9,435 nucleotides of DNA from an uncultured Alphaproteobacteria bacterium (GCA_900553115.1 USCF01000028.1:1-9435), one strand, 5' to 3'. Positions 1 to 6,762 are shown, counted from the stretch's first letter. Notes: generated by a model from the letters alone, not told the origin. Numbers and translations: made by a program.

Positions 1-183
1 AAACCCTTTATTCAGATATACAGTCGTTAAGCATAAGCGACTTTAAATATGTATGCCGACTTCTGCTCTTTGGGACGGATGTCGGTTTTATAAGGCTATA
101 CGCACGAAAATGCCGAGCCGTTTTTTGTATATCTGATACGGTTTCTGAACATCCGCCCGCCAATAGGTGGGTTTTGTTTTTTT
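1..183 (+). ncRNA. putative structured RNA (multibranch fold plus terminator), possibly the leader of the pilin gene
   Basis: I see no convincing coding sequence here, but several mutually compatible helices. Positions 1-5 (aaacc) pair with 140-144 (ggttt). Positions 12-21 (tcagatatac) pair perfectly with 127-136 (gtatatctga). Inside that closing stem are three hairpins: 22-28 with 36-42 (7 bp including one G-U, abutting the closing stem), 55-60 with 81-86 continued by 62-65 with 76-79, and 94-97 with 116-119. After the closed domain comes an intrinsic terminator (156-171 plus T-tract). The whole resembles a small RNA or a riboswitch/attenuator-type leader with a junction. I compared it by eye with motifs I remember for c-di-GMP-I, TPP, cobalamin, FMN and glycine riboswitches, tmRNA, RNase P RNA and 6S RNA, and saw no match. 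The true 5' end may lie left of the window. The fold was worked out by hand; no energies or covariation were computed. Confidence 0.45.
156..183 (+). terminator. intrinsic terminator upstream of the pilin gene
   Basis: A 6-bp GC-rich stem (cccgcc at 156-161 with ggtggg at 166-171, one G-U pair) encloses the loop aata and is followed by a T-rich run, ttttgttttttt (172-183). It ends 23 nt before the pilin ATG on the same strand. It either closes the transcript of the structured RNA or acts as an attenuator for the pilin gene. No separate pilin promoter with a good -35 is visible between it and the gene. Confidence 0.7.
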
Positions 184-206
184 ATAATTATAACGGAGTT
201 TAGAAT

Positions 207-839
207 ATGAGGTGTTTTTATAATCAAATAGGCCGCTCAATGATAGAAATGCTTGGTGTTCTTGCTATTATCGCAGTACTAAGTGTGGGGGGAATTGCTG
301 GTTATTCAAAGGCAATGGAACAGTTTAAGGCAAATAAGCTTATAGAAGAATATAATTTATTGATAGCAGGATTGATAGAATATAAAAGTGGTTTTCCTAT
401 TGTAAAAGGGTATGATACCTATATAGCTTCAACTATTATGTCTTTAAACCTAGTACCATCAACGTGGAAACTTAGAGGAAGTTATTTAGATGATAACCGT
501 GGAAATTTATTATTTATTAGAGCAAAATTTGCCAGCTCGCTTAATGGTCTTCCGGTTATAGTCGCTGATTTTAATTTAGGCGGATTGAAAAATGATGTGT
601 CAGAAAGATTTTCTATTATAACATGTCAGAACATATTTAATAAAATTATTATTCCTTTGCACTCTACTTTATCATTGGGATATGTGTATTTGAATGGTGC
701 GCATCATGATATGTATTATGGCGATGGATATTGTTCGGGTAAATTAAAGTGCATAAGAGATATGTCACTTAACGATGTTAAAAACATATGTTCTTCTTGC
801 GATGCCAAGCGTCGCTGCAATGTAACTATTACATTCTAG
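207..839 (+). CDS. type IV prepilin-like protein (N-methylation motif)
   Basis: The 210-aa protein has a short N-terminal leader ending in Gly9, followed by RSMIE and a hydrophobic helix (about residues 15-35). Glu14 sits at +5 after the predicted prepilin peptidase cut, as in class III prepilins of type IV pili and type II secretion pseudopilins. Position +1 is Arg10 instead of the usual Phe or Met, which is odd. The rest matches no pilin I can name. The C-terminal third is Cys-rich (Cys140, 176, 182, 195, 198, 204), suggesting disulphide-stabilised loops in the exported part. The start is supported by ggag at 195-198, 8 nt before the ATG. The gene is rich in ATA and other A/T-ending codons compared with alaS, hinting at a different history or relaxed selection. 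No other pilus gene is in the window, so it is an orphan here and would need assembly genes elsewhere. Membership of the prepilin class is well supported; major pilin, minor pilin or pseudopilin cannot be decided. Confidence 0.8.
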   Translation: MRCFYNQIGRSMIEMLGVLAIIAVLSVGGIAGYSKAMEQFKANKLIEEYNLLIAGLIEYKSGFPIVKGYDTYIASTIMSLNLVPSTWKLRGSYLDDNRGNLLFIRAKFASSLNGLPVIVADFNLGGLKNDVSERFSIITCQNIFNKIIIPLHSTLSLGYVYLNGAHHDMYYGDGYCSGKLKCIRDMSLNDVKNICSSCDAKRRCNVTITF

Positions 840-850
840 TTTTGTTGTTT

Positions 851-875
851 AAAAAAAGTTAGATTTTGCCCTAAC
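851..875 (-). terminator. probable terminator of tRNA-Thr
   Basis: Read on the minus strand, a 5-bp stem (gttag / ctaac, at 871-875 and 858-862) with an 8-nt loop is followed at once by seven T residues (857-851). It lies 13 nt past the 3' end of the tRNA and between convergent genes. The stem is short, so confidence is moderate. Confidence 0.5.
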
Positions 876-888
876 CCTTTGAAAAGAA

Positions 889-964
889 TGGTGCCGGTTA
901 TGTGACTCGAACACACGACCCACGCATTACGAATGCGTTGCTCTACCACCTGAGCTAAACCGGC
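889..964 (-). tRNA. tRNA-Thr(CGT)
   Basis: The minus strand folds into a complete 76-nt cloverleaf. The acceptor stem is GCCGGTT / AACCGGC with discriminator A and an encoded CCA at 891-889. The D arm is GCTC / GAGC around AGGTGGTA. The anticodon stem is ACGCA / TGCGT around loop TTCGTAA, which places anticodon CGT (reads ACG, threonine). The variable loop has 5 nt, and the T arm GTGTG / CACAT carries loop TTCGAGT, with one G-U pair. All arms and conserved bases are in place, so it should be functional. It lies downstream of the mechanosensitive channel gene on the same strand. Confidence 0.97.
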
Positions 965-975
965 AAACACAATAA

Positions 976-1004
976 TACATAAAGCAGTTTTGCTTATTTT
1001 GCAA
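976..1004 (-). promoter_or_regulatory. candidate promoter for tRNA-Thr
   Basis: In the 43-nt gap between the channel gene and the tRNA, the minus strand carries TTGCAA (999-1004) and TATGTA (976-981) separated by 17 nt. The -10-like box lies 11 nt before the mature tRNA 5' end. Both hexamers match the sigma-70 consensus only partly (4/6 and 3/6), and read-through from the channel gene is also possible. Confidence 0.35.
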
Positions 1005-1007
1005 GTA

Positions 1008-3434
1008 TTAACTTTGTTCTGTTTCACCTTTTTTGAGGGCGTAGAACTGATTTTCTTGTGCCACTTTTTCACCAGAGTGAACCACAATCTGCGGAAATGG
1101 TATTTCTATACCTTCTTCAATAAAGCGTTTGTTAATGGCAAAACGCAAATCACTTGGCACAATCCAGCCTTTCCAAATATCATTGGTGTAACAGCGCAAT
1201 TCAAAGTTCAAACTGCTGTCGGCAAAGTCTTTGAACAGCACATAAGGCGCTGGATTTTTCATCACATATTTATGAGCAAGCGCACATTCAAGCAAAATTT
1301 TACGCACTTTTTCCACATCAGAACCATAAGCCACTCCAACGGAAATGCTTTGGCGCGAGATATTGTCGCCGTGGGTAAGGTTAACAATAGAGCTAGAAAG
1401 TAGGGTGGCGTTTGGTACAATCACACTGGTGCGGTTGAAGCTTTCCATTTCGGTAGAGCGAATGTTGATTTGCTTAATTTTGCCTTCGGTATCGTTCATT
1501 ATTACCCAATCACCTACTTTAAACGGACGTTCAAACAAAATGATGATACCGGATACAAGGTTTTTAATCACATCTTGCAAACCAAAACCGATACCAACAG
1601 ATAAAGCACCGGCGATGAAGGCGAGGTTGGTTAAGTCAACACCAACGGCGATAATGGCCAGTAAGCACGATATAATGAAACCGACAAAGCTGATACCGGA
1701 AATAAGCGAGTGTTTTATACCATCGTCTATATCCATATTGCTAAAGATATTGGCAGCTAAGTGCTTTTTAATCAGCTTAACTATGGTTAAAGATACAAAG
1801 AACACTAAAATACCAAAAGCGATGGCAATTAATGAAATCTGTACGCCGCCGATTTTGAAACCAAACAGCAATTTTTTACCCATTTGCAGCATAAAGTCGC
1901 CTGGTAAACCCCAAAGGTTCAGCAATGTGAAAATAAAGGTTAAAACCAAAATAGGATTAATAAATGAGGTTATCCAAAATTCTATTTTACTAACATTGCG
2001 TTTGGTTACTTTTATAGATTTCATCCAAGGGCTGGCAAGAACAAGACGTTTTATAATATCTATAAACGCGTGGCGGAATAGTTCAAAAATACCAAAAATA
2101 ACCATAGATAAAATTAGGTTGCGTAAAATGAAAGATGATAATTCCGGATAACCAATTAAAGATAAACCGAATGCAGTGGCCAAGAGCAGATTGCTGGCAA
2201 CCATAATTTTGAATCCGCTGTCTAAAGAGTCATTTTCTTCTTCATTTTCTTCAATATTTTCGGTGGTGATACCATTCATTTCTCGATAGGTGTCAACGGC
2301 GATTTTAATAATCCAAATCAAGAAGAATGCTTTAACCGCACAAGAAATCATGGTCAAAAAGTGAACAGTATCAATAGAGTAGTTTGCTTTTTGAGCTACC
2401 ACCACTTGAATTAGAGCAATAGCATTACAGATAATGAACATAAAAATCACGCGGGTAAAACGCAAAGCTTTATCATTTGGAATATTAAACAAACGCCATT
2501 GCGGGTAATTTGGCGCAAAAGTCACGCGAGAAATAGTGGCTTCTATAATGGCTAAGAATGATGAAAAACCCGTAATCATCAAAACATGTCCCAGCAAACT
2601 GTCGCCAAAGATTTTGGTGCTGACCATCCAAATCATGCAAGCGCCGACAAAGGCGTCTGGAATAAGGCCTCGAGCTATGGCAACGGCAATGGCGGCAACA
2701 ATTTTGCGGCTAAAATGCGGGAGTTCAATGTCTTCTTTATAACCCCAATGGGTCAAGATGTATTTACGTAAAATAATAGCAACGGCAAGGGCTGCTACCA
2801 AAATCAGCGCCATGGAAACAATGCTTAAGATTGTGTAACTGCGGTCTGCCGCCGGAATGCTTTTGTACCAGTCAATCGGCGATTTTGCAATATCCCAAAA
2901 GAAAATGGCATATAGTTTGAGGCTATTAAAGAAAACCATAGGGTTAATCAAGGCGGATTGCTTGGTGATTAAATCACCATAAACTCTTTTGCTGCGGGCG
3001 TTTAAAACTTGTGTGGTTAAGTCTTCTATTTTTACAATCAGCAAATCCGCTTCTTTCAGCACGCGGTCTTCAGCGGTTAGCTGTTTGGTCAAATCATTGC
3101 GCTGTTTGGTTATCACCTTATCTTCTGTGGCGCCTTCTTTAGGTTCCCCAAGGGCGTCAAGCTGCTTTTGAATATATTTTATATCCTTATCCAAATCTTT
3201 GCGGGTAGCGCTTATTTGAGCCTCTTGATCGCTTAAATAGCTGACATAGGTGTTTATATTATCTTCGGTTAAATTTTCTTTCTTTAAATTATCATCAATT
3301 TGTTCCAGCTTTTTGTTGATTTTGTTAAAATCTATGGAATTTTTAGAAGTTATATCGTCTGCTGCTTGCAGATTACCGGCAAACAGCACCGCGGCAAAAA
3401 GGACAATAAATAAAGTTTTAAAATATTTAACCAT
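1008..3434 (-). CDS. large MscS-family mechanosensitive channel with periplasmic N-terminal domain
   Basis: This 808-aa inner-membrane protein should gate in response to membrane tension, releasing solutes on osmotic downshock. Residues 1-24 look like a signal peptide ending in LQA. Residues about 36-150 are charged and coiled-coil-like, probably periplasmic, followed by a segment resembling the DUF3772 region of alphaproteobacterial channels (tentative). Many transmembrane helices follow between about 198 and 600. The pore helix and MscS core occupy about 600-690, with the Ala/Gly-rich pore run GALSVGIGFGLQDVIKNLVS (609-628) and then FERPFKVGDWV. The soluble MscS alpha/beta region continues to about 785. 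The length and architecture match the MscK/YbiO class and not the small 286-aa MscS. An acidic loop lies at 392-405 (EENEEENDS). The start ATG is preceded by agga with 8 nt spacing. The gene begins 10 nt after the ASD-like gene stops, so the two are probably one operon. I see no terminator before the tRNA. Confidence 0.9.
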   Translation of the reverse strand: MVKYFKTLFIVLFAAVLFAGNLQAADDITSKNSIDFNKINKKLEQIDDNLKKENLTEDNINTYVSYLSDQEAQISATRKDLDKDIKYIQKQLDALGEPKEGATEDKVITKQRNDLTKQLTAEDRVLKEADLLIVKIEDLTTQVLNARSKRVYGDLITKQSALINPMVFFNSLKLYAIFFWDIAKSPIDWYKSIPAADRSYTILSIVSMALILVAALAVAIILRKYILTHWGYKEDIELPHFSRKIVAAIAVAIARGLIPDAFVGACMIWMVSTKIFGDSLLGHVLMITGFSSFLAIIEATISRVTFAPNYPQWRLFNIPNDKALRFTRVIFMFIICNAIALIQVVVAQKANYSIDTVHFLTMISCAVKAFFLIWIIKIAVDTYREMNGITTENIEENEEENDSLDSGFKIMVASNLLLATAFGLSLIGYPELSSFILRNLILSMVIFGIFELFRHAFIDIIKRLVLASPWMKSIKVTKRNVSKIEFWITSFINPILVLTFIFTLLNLWGLPGDFMLQMGKKLLFGFKIGGVQISLIAIAFGILVFFVSLTIVKLIKKHLAANIFSNMDIDDGIKHSLISGISFVGFIISCLLAIIAVGVDLTNLAFIAGALSVGIGFGLQDVIKNLVSGIIILFERPFKVGDWVIMNDTEGKIKQINIRSTEMESFNRTSVIVPNATLLSSSIVNLTHGDNISRQSISVGVAYGSDVEKVRKILLECALAHKYVMKNPAPYVLFKDFADSSLNFELRCYTNDIWKGWIVPSDLRFAINKRFIEEGIEIPFPQIVVHSGEKVAQENQFYALKKGETEQS

Positions 3435-3444
3435 GGATTTGTTC

Positions 3445-4449
3445 CTATTTTTTTAGCAAAGATTTCAAAATATTATAAGCGTTTTGGGCCGTTCCGGCGC
3501 GTAAATCATCGGCAACACACCAAAAACTGAAACCATTTTCAACAGAAACATCTTGGCGCAGACGACTGACATAAATGTCGTTTTCACCTTGAACATCATT
3601 GATTGAAACATAACCGCAGTCAACATGTTTATCAAATACAACCACGCCTTTGGTGTCGCGCATTTGGTTGCGAATCTGGTCTATATCTACATCATCTTCG
3701 CATTCAACGTTAACAAATTCGCCAATACCGATAAAAGCTGGAATAACAGCACAGTTGGCGTGTACTTTGATATTGCCGCCCAAAATCTTTTTAATTTCCA
3801 CATTAGCTGACCATTCGTATTTTGTTTCATCGCCGATAAATTCGCCAACCTGCGGCAAAACGTTAAAGGCTATTTGTTTATGAAATATTTTTTCATCGTC
3901 AACTAATGGCTCGTTCATAAAAATTTTGCGGGTTTGGGCAAAAAGTTCATCCATAGCTTCGCGGCCATAAATTGAGGCAGCCATATAGGTGTTGATTACC
4001 AAACGTTTGATTTTGTGTGTTTCGGCAACTTTTTGTAAAGGAAGCATAATTTGTGTTACTTGCGGTGATGGAACGGCGATAATACCTTTTTTAGCATCGG
4101 CAATTTTTTCGTCATTTAAACCGGCAATAACCAAAGGAACATCAGAATCTGTTGTGTGTGCCGATGAACAATCAATAACCATGACTTTTTTTGCCGAAGC
4201 ATGTGGAATATAGCGTTTTGCAATTTCTTCAGAGGTAGCAAATACAGCAACTTTAACTGAAGAAAAATCAAAATCGTCTAAATTCCAAACGTCCATATCC
4301 ACATCTTCGCCGTATGAAACTTGAGTTCCAAGAGGGCTGTTTGTGTCTACGGCAAAAATACTATCAGCAGGAGTGCCGTTTTCTTCTAAAATATTTAATA
4401 ATTCACGACCTAAACTATTATTTACACCAACAATGGCAATTTTATTCAT
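3445..4449 (-). CDS. aspartate-semialdehyde dehydrogenase-like protein lacking catalytic residues (Usg-like pseudoenzyme)
   Basis: The 334-aa protein has normal ASD length and landmarks: an N-terminal Rossmann start (IAIVGVNNSLG), VIDCSSAH, DVPLVIAGLN, AFNVLPQVGEF, IPAFIG and a C-terminal WCVADDLRAG. By family alignment from memory, the active site is gone. The ASD segment NPNCSTIQ reads VPSPQVTQ (126-133), putting Pro129 where the acyl-forming Cys should be. TYQ reads TYM (Met156). CVRVP reads CAVIP (Val235 for substrate-binding Arg). GHSE reads GIGE (Ile242 for the general-base His). The phosphate-binding SSAFR reads SSAHT, and the middle Gly of the nucleotide loop is Asn11. It should therefore not make aspartate semialdehyde. 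Enterobacterial Usg is a comparable dead paralogue and, as I recall, has a similar AVPDS stretch. The frame is intact, arguing for a retained non-catalytic role. The start follows agagg by 6 nt. It is cotranscribed with the channel gene. Automated annotation would probably call it asd. Confidence 0.85.
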   Translation of the reverse strand: MNKIAIVGVNNSLGRELLNILEENGTPADSIFAVDTNSPLGTQVSYGEDVDMDVWNLDDFDFSSVKVAVFATSEEIAKRYIPHASAKKVMVIDCSSAHTTDSDVPLVIAGLNDEKIADAKKGIIAVPSPQVTQIMLPLQKVAETHKIKRLVINTYMAASIYGREAMDELFAQTRKIFMNEPLVDDEKIFHKQIAFNVLPQVGEFIGDETKYEWSANVEIKKILGGNIKVHANCAVIPAFIGIGEFVNVECEDDVDIDQIRNQMRDTKGVVVFDKHVDCGYVSINDVQGENDIYVSRLRQDVSVENGFSFWCVADDLRAGTAQNAYNILKSLLKK

Positions 4450-4485
4450 GATGAGCCTCTTATAAAAACTTTAAACTATGTCTGC

Positions 4486-4491
4486 ATCATA
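4486..4491 (-). promoter_or_regulatory. candidate -10 box for the ASD-like/channel operon
   Basis: The minus strand reads TATGAT 36 nt before the ATG of the ASD-like gene, downstream of the preceding gene's terminator, where a promoter is expected. No convincing -35 sits 16-18 nt upstream because the region is AT-rich throughout, so this is only a candidate. Confidence 0.3.
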
Positions 4492-4529
4492 AAACAAAAA
4501 GATTTACAAATAAATAAGATTTATTGGGA

Positions 4530-4563
4530 AAAAACAAAAAAAAGCACTCGTGAAAACGAGTGC
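4530..4563 (-). terminator. intrinsic terminator of the 155-aa gene
   Basis: On the minus strand a perfect 7-bp stem gcactcg / cgagtgc (4563-4557 and 4550-4544) with a 6-nt loop is followed by eight T residues and then a further T-rich run to 4530. It lies 23 nt after the stop of the 155-aa gene and insulates it from the ASD-like gene downstream. Confidence 0.88.
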
Positions 4564-4586
4564 CTTTAATATGTCTAAGATTTGAA

Positions 4587-5054
4587 CTACTTATCTGTCC
4601 AACCATCGGCGCCGGCAACTTCCGGACTGAGCGGAGTGAGGCGCTTGCGAGGCTTGGTGTACTTCTTGCTGTTGACCTTAGTCGAGTTGTAGCGCTTCCA
4701 GCGGGCCTTTTCATTTACCAATTTGTAGGTCGTGCCGTCAAGCTGGAACTCAGAACCAACATTGGTTTCCGAAGCGATGACCGAGGAGTCAATGACCTGT
4801 GCCTTACCTGTCTGAATGTCAACAACGACACAGAGTGGATTACCATCCTTGATGTAAGCATAGAACGGAGCACCGGCAGGTTTCTTGAAAGCATCAACAC
4901 GTAAAACGAGTTGCACCAGACGAGGTACGAGCTTTGTCAGCATGTCGATGTTGAGAAGTTCTGGATTAGCCTTGTCGAACTTTTTGATAGCACTGTTAGC
5001 CTTGCGGTTAACAAAATAAGCGTTCAAATTCATAGAAGCAATAATCTTACACAT
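4587..5054 (-). CDS. 155-aa protein of unknown function with foreign codon use
   Basis: I do not recognise this protein. From the ATG at 5054 it has 155 residues, no signal peptide and no clear membrane segment. The first half alternates helix-like and hydrophobic stretches (for example NIDMLTKLVPRLVQLVLRV). The middle (FYAYIKDGNPLCVVVDIQTG) looks like a small beta-rich domain. The last 45 residues are strongly basic (RWKRYN, KKYTKPRKR), ending in an acidic-neutral tail, which could suit nucleic-acid or phage-type binding, though this is only a guess. The start is uncertain: ATG at 5054 and ATG at 5033 (148 aa) both lack a good Shine-Dalgarno sequence, and an in-frame TTG lies at 5060. Codon use stands apart: I count 16 AAG to 3 AAA lysines from the TTG, with frequent CTC leucine, whereas the neighbours prefer AAA. 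With its own promoter candidate and strong terminator, it looks like an acquired self-contained cassette. Confidence 0.7.
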   Translation of the reverse strand: MCKIIASMNLNAYFVNRKANSAIKKFDKANPELLNIDMLTKLVPRLVQLVLRVDAFKKPAGAPFYAYIKDGNPLCVVVDIQTGKAQVIDSSVIASETNVGSEFQLDGTTYKLVNEKARWKRYNSTKVNSKKYTKPRKRLTPLSPEVAGADGWTDK

Positions 5055-5069
5055 ACGCAAAATAATTTA

Positions 5070-5101
5070 AGGGTTAATAATAAATTCAATACCCTATTAT
5101 A
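5070..5101 (-). promoter_or_regulatory. candidate promoter -10 and leader inverted repeat for the 155-aa gene
   Basis: The minus strand has a perfect TATAAT at 5096-5101, with a weak TTGCTT 19 nt further upstream (5121-5126). Immediately downstream, agggt (5095-5091) and accct (5074-5070) form a 5-bp inverted repeat around a 16-nt spacer. This lies about where transcription would begin, so it could be an operator or a leader hairpin. The gene's start codons lie 16-40 nt past it. Confidence 0.4.
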
Positions 5102-5147
5102 TAGCACTGAATTTTGGCAAAAGCAAGTATAATTTGTCGAAATTTGA

Positions 5148-6740
5148 CTATTTTTTACATTTATACATTAAATCAAGCTGTTGTCGGTATTCTGAAGCCG
5201 AAATTCCACCGATACCTAATAAAGTATGAAAGATGTTATCGTGGGAAACCGGTGTATTTTTAGTTTCTTCCAAACATTGTTTGTCTATTTGCAGCGCATT
5301 GAACACAGAATCGTCCGCCCAAAGAAAAAATGGAATCTGTTTTTGTTCTTTTGGCGCAATGCTATAAGGTGCGGAATGCAAATATATATTGTACTCACCT
5401 AGCGATTCACCGTGGTCGGAAACATAAATCAACAAACTGTTATACTGTGGATAATCATTTTTAAGCAAGCTTATAATATCTGCTAAATTTTGAGAAGTAT
5501 AAAGAAGGGTATTGTCATAAGTGTTTATAATTTCTTCACCTGTGCATTGGTTCAGTTTTTCGGTATTGCATACAGGCGCGAATCGTTGGAATTCCTTTGG
5601 ATAGCGTTTATAATATGTTGGACCGTGGCTGCCGGCTTGGTGCATAACCATAACGGTGTTTTGTGCCGGTTTAGCCAGCTGTTTTTGCATTTCTTGGGTT
5701 AAAATACTGTCAAAACATGTTCCGGCATTGGTTGCGCATGGACTATAGGTTTCAACACGTGTGCAAACGCCTTTACAATCGCTGTTATTTTCAAGCCAAA
5801 CCACACGCCAGTCATTTTTTTTGAAAATATCCAGCACATTTTCAGTATAATCCAAACTGCCGTTGTTAAATTCCGTGCGGCTGTCTTTAGCAAACATACA
5901 TGGAACAGAAACGGCGGTGGAAGTACCGCAAGATGTGGTGTTGGTAAAGTTGATTATATTGTTTAAATAAGGAATTAGCGGAGCATTGGTTTCGCGTTTA
6001 TAACCGTCTAAAGAAAAATTTGCGGCGCGCGCAGTTTCGCCAACCACAAAAACAATTAATAACGGTTTGTCGTTTTTCCAATATTTTGTGAAATGCGAAT
6101 CCAGACCGATAGGTGTAAATTCATGGTTGGCTCGCATATTGTGTTTAACAGTTGAAATAATTGCACCGATGTAGTTTACCGGAACTAATAAATATTTTAC
6201 CGGTTTATTGTTGCGGACAAACTGGGCCACGTCTTTGCTGTTTGGTACAATAATTACGGCAAACAGCGCTAAACAAAGGGCAAATAGAGTGCCGCGCTGT
6301 TTAAGTATACTGGTTTCGGTAAAATTGAGCCGGCTGATAATAAATGCCGGAATTCCTCCTAAAACCAAAATATATGCCAATAGCGTAAAGTTAAGTAATT
6401 CAGCCGTTTCGTGCGGATTGGTTTGCAAAACGTTGCGCAGCATTTCTTCATCAACGGCAATGTGATAATTTTTTACAAAATAAAAAACACCACTGTTAAT
6501 AAGCAAAAACAAAATGGAAAGAGGTTTAACCGTCCATTTCCAAAAAAGTAACAAGCTGCAAACGGTTAATAGTATCCAAAGCACAAAAAATGTACCGATT
6601 GTAAAAAGTGTGCTTTGACTGAGTTCATGTATTTTTTCAAAAAAAACATAATTAAAAGCAAGTAAAGTGTACAGCATATATAAAATGCTGTACACTTCAA
6701 TGTTTAGAGAAAATGAGCGGAATAACTGCGGTTTAGCCAT
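5148..6740 (-). CDS. eptA: lipid A phosphoethanolamine transferase, EptA/MCR family
   Basis: This enzyme class moves phosphoethanolamine from phosphatidylethanolamine to lipid A phosphates at the periplasmic face, lowering surface charge and polymyxin binding. From the chosen ATG it has 530 aa, normal for EptA. About five transmembrane helices fill residues 15-170, followed by the periplasmic alkaline-phosphatase-like domain. Zn and catalytic landmarks are present: Glu235 in VGETAR, nucleophile Thr273 in SCGTSTAVSVPC, His372 in HGP, and Asp442-His443 in SDHGESLGE. Cys pairs 271/281, 322/326, 335/342 and 391/399 match the disulphide-rich pattern of the family. YLHSAPYS stands where relatives often have YLHGxPY. 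The frame opens at a TTG (6770), but the ATG at 6740 is preferred because aaaaaggg precedes it by 9 nt. It begins 22 nt after the alaS stop, so it is probably cotranscribed. Substrate choice (lipid A versus core sugar) is not proven by sequence. No clear terminator follows it. Confidence 0.92.
   Translation of the reverse strand: MAKPQLFRSFSLNIEVYSILYMLYTLLAFNYVFFEKIHELSQSTLFTIGTFFVLWILLTVCSLLLFWKWTVKPLSILFLLINSGVFYFVKNYHIAVDEEMLRNVLQTNPHETAELLNFTLLAYILVLGGIPAFIISRLNFTETSILKQRGTLFALCLALFAVIIVPNSKDVAQFVRNNKPVKYLLVPVNYIGAIISTVKHNMRANHEFTPIGLDSHFTKYWKNDKPLLIVFVVGETARAANFSLDGYKRETNAPLIPYLNNIINFTNTTSCGTSTAVSVPCMFAKDSRTEFNNGSLDYTENVLDIFKKNDWRVVWLENNSDCKGVCTRVETYSPCATNAGTCFDSILTQEMQKQLAKPAQNTVMVMHQAGSHGPTYYKRYPKEFQRFAPVCNTEKLNQCTGEEIINTYDNTLLYTSQNLADIISLLKNDYPQYNSLLIYVSDHGESLGEYNIYLHSAPYSIAPKEQKQIPFFLWADDSVFNALQIDKQCLEETKNTPVSHDNIFHTLLGIGGISASEYRQQLDLMYKCKK
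6665..6697 (-). repeat. perfect 13-bp inverted repeat inside the eptA 5' coding region
   Basis: On the minus strand aagtgtacagcat (6697-6685) is followed by a 7-nt spacer and its exact reverse complement atgctgtacactt (6677-6665). It spans eptA codons 15-26, which encode the start of the first membrane helix. A T8 run lies about 18 nt further on, too far for a standard terminator. In RNA it would be a stable hairpin close to the translation start. Confidence 0.75.
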
Positions 6741-6762
6741 AAAAATTCGCCCTTTTTCGCTG

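Noticed and set aside
183..188. Perfect TATAAT as a pilin promoter
   Set aside because: It lies in the AT-rich tail of the terminator, has no -35 at a proper distance, and would give a leader too short to include the ggag site comfortably.
836..1087. Minus-strand 83-aa ORF
   Set aside because: It runs across tRNA-Thr and into the end of the channel gene in another frame, and shows no protein features.
990..2151. Long + strand ORFs opposite the channel gene (for example 1345-2151)
   Set aside because: They are antisense shadows of the MscS-family gene, whose signal peptide, pore motif and ribosome site all lie on the minus strand.
5055..5060. TTG start at 5060 for the unknown gene
   Set aside because: An in-frame ATG follows two codons later and no Shine-Dalgarno favours the TTG.
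5134..5157. Hairpin gtcgaaatttgac followed by six T on the + strand, as a terminator
   Set aside because: No + strand gene ends there. On the minus strand, where eptA ends, the stem has a mismatch and no T-tract follows it.
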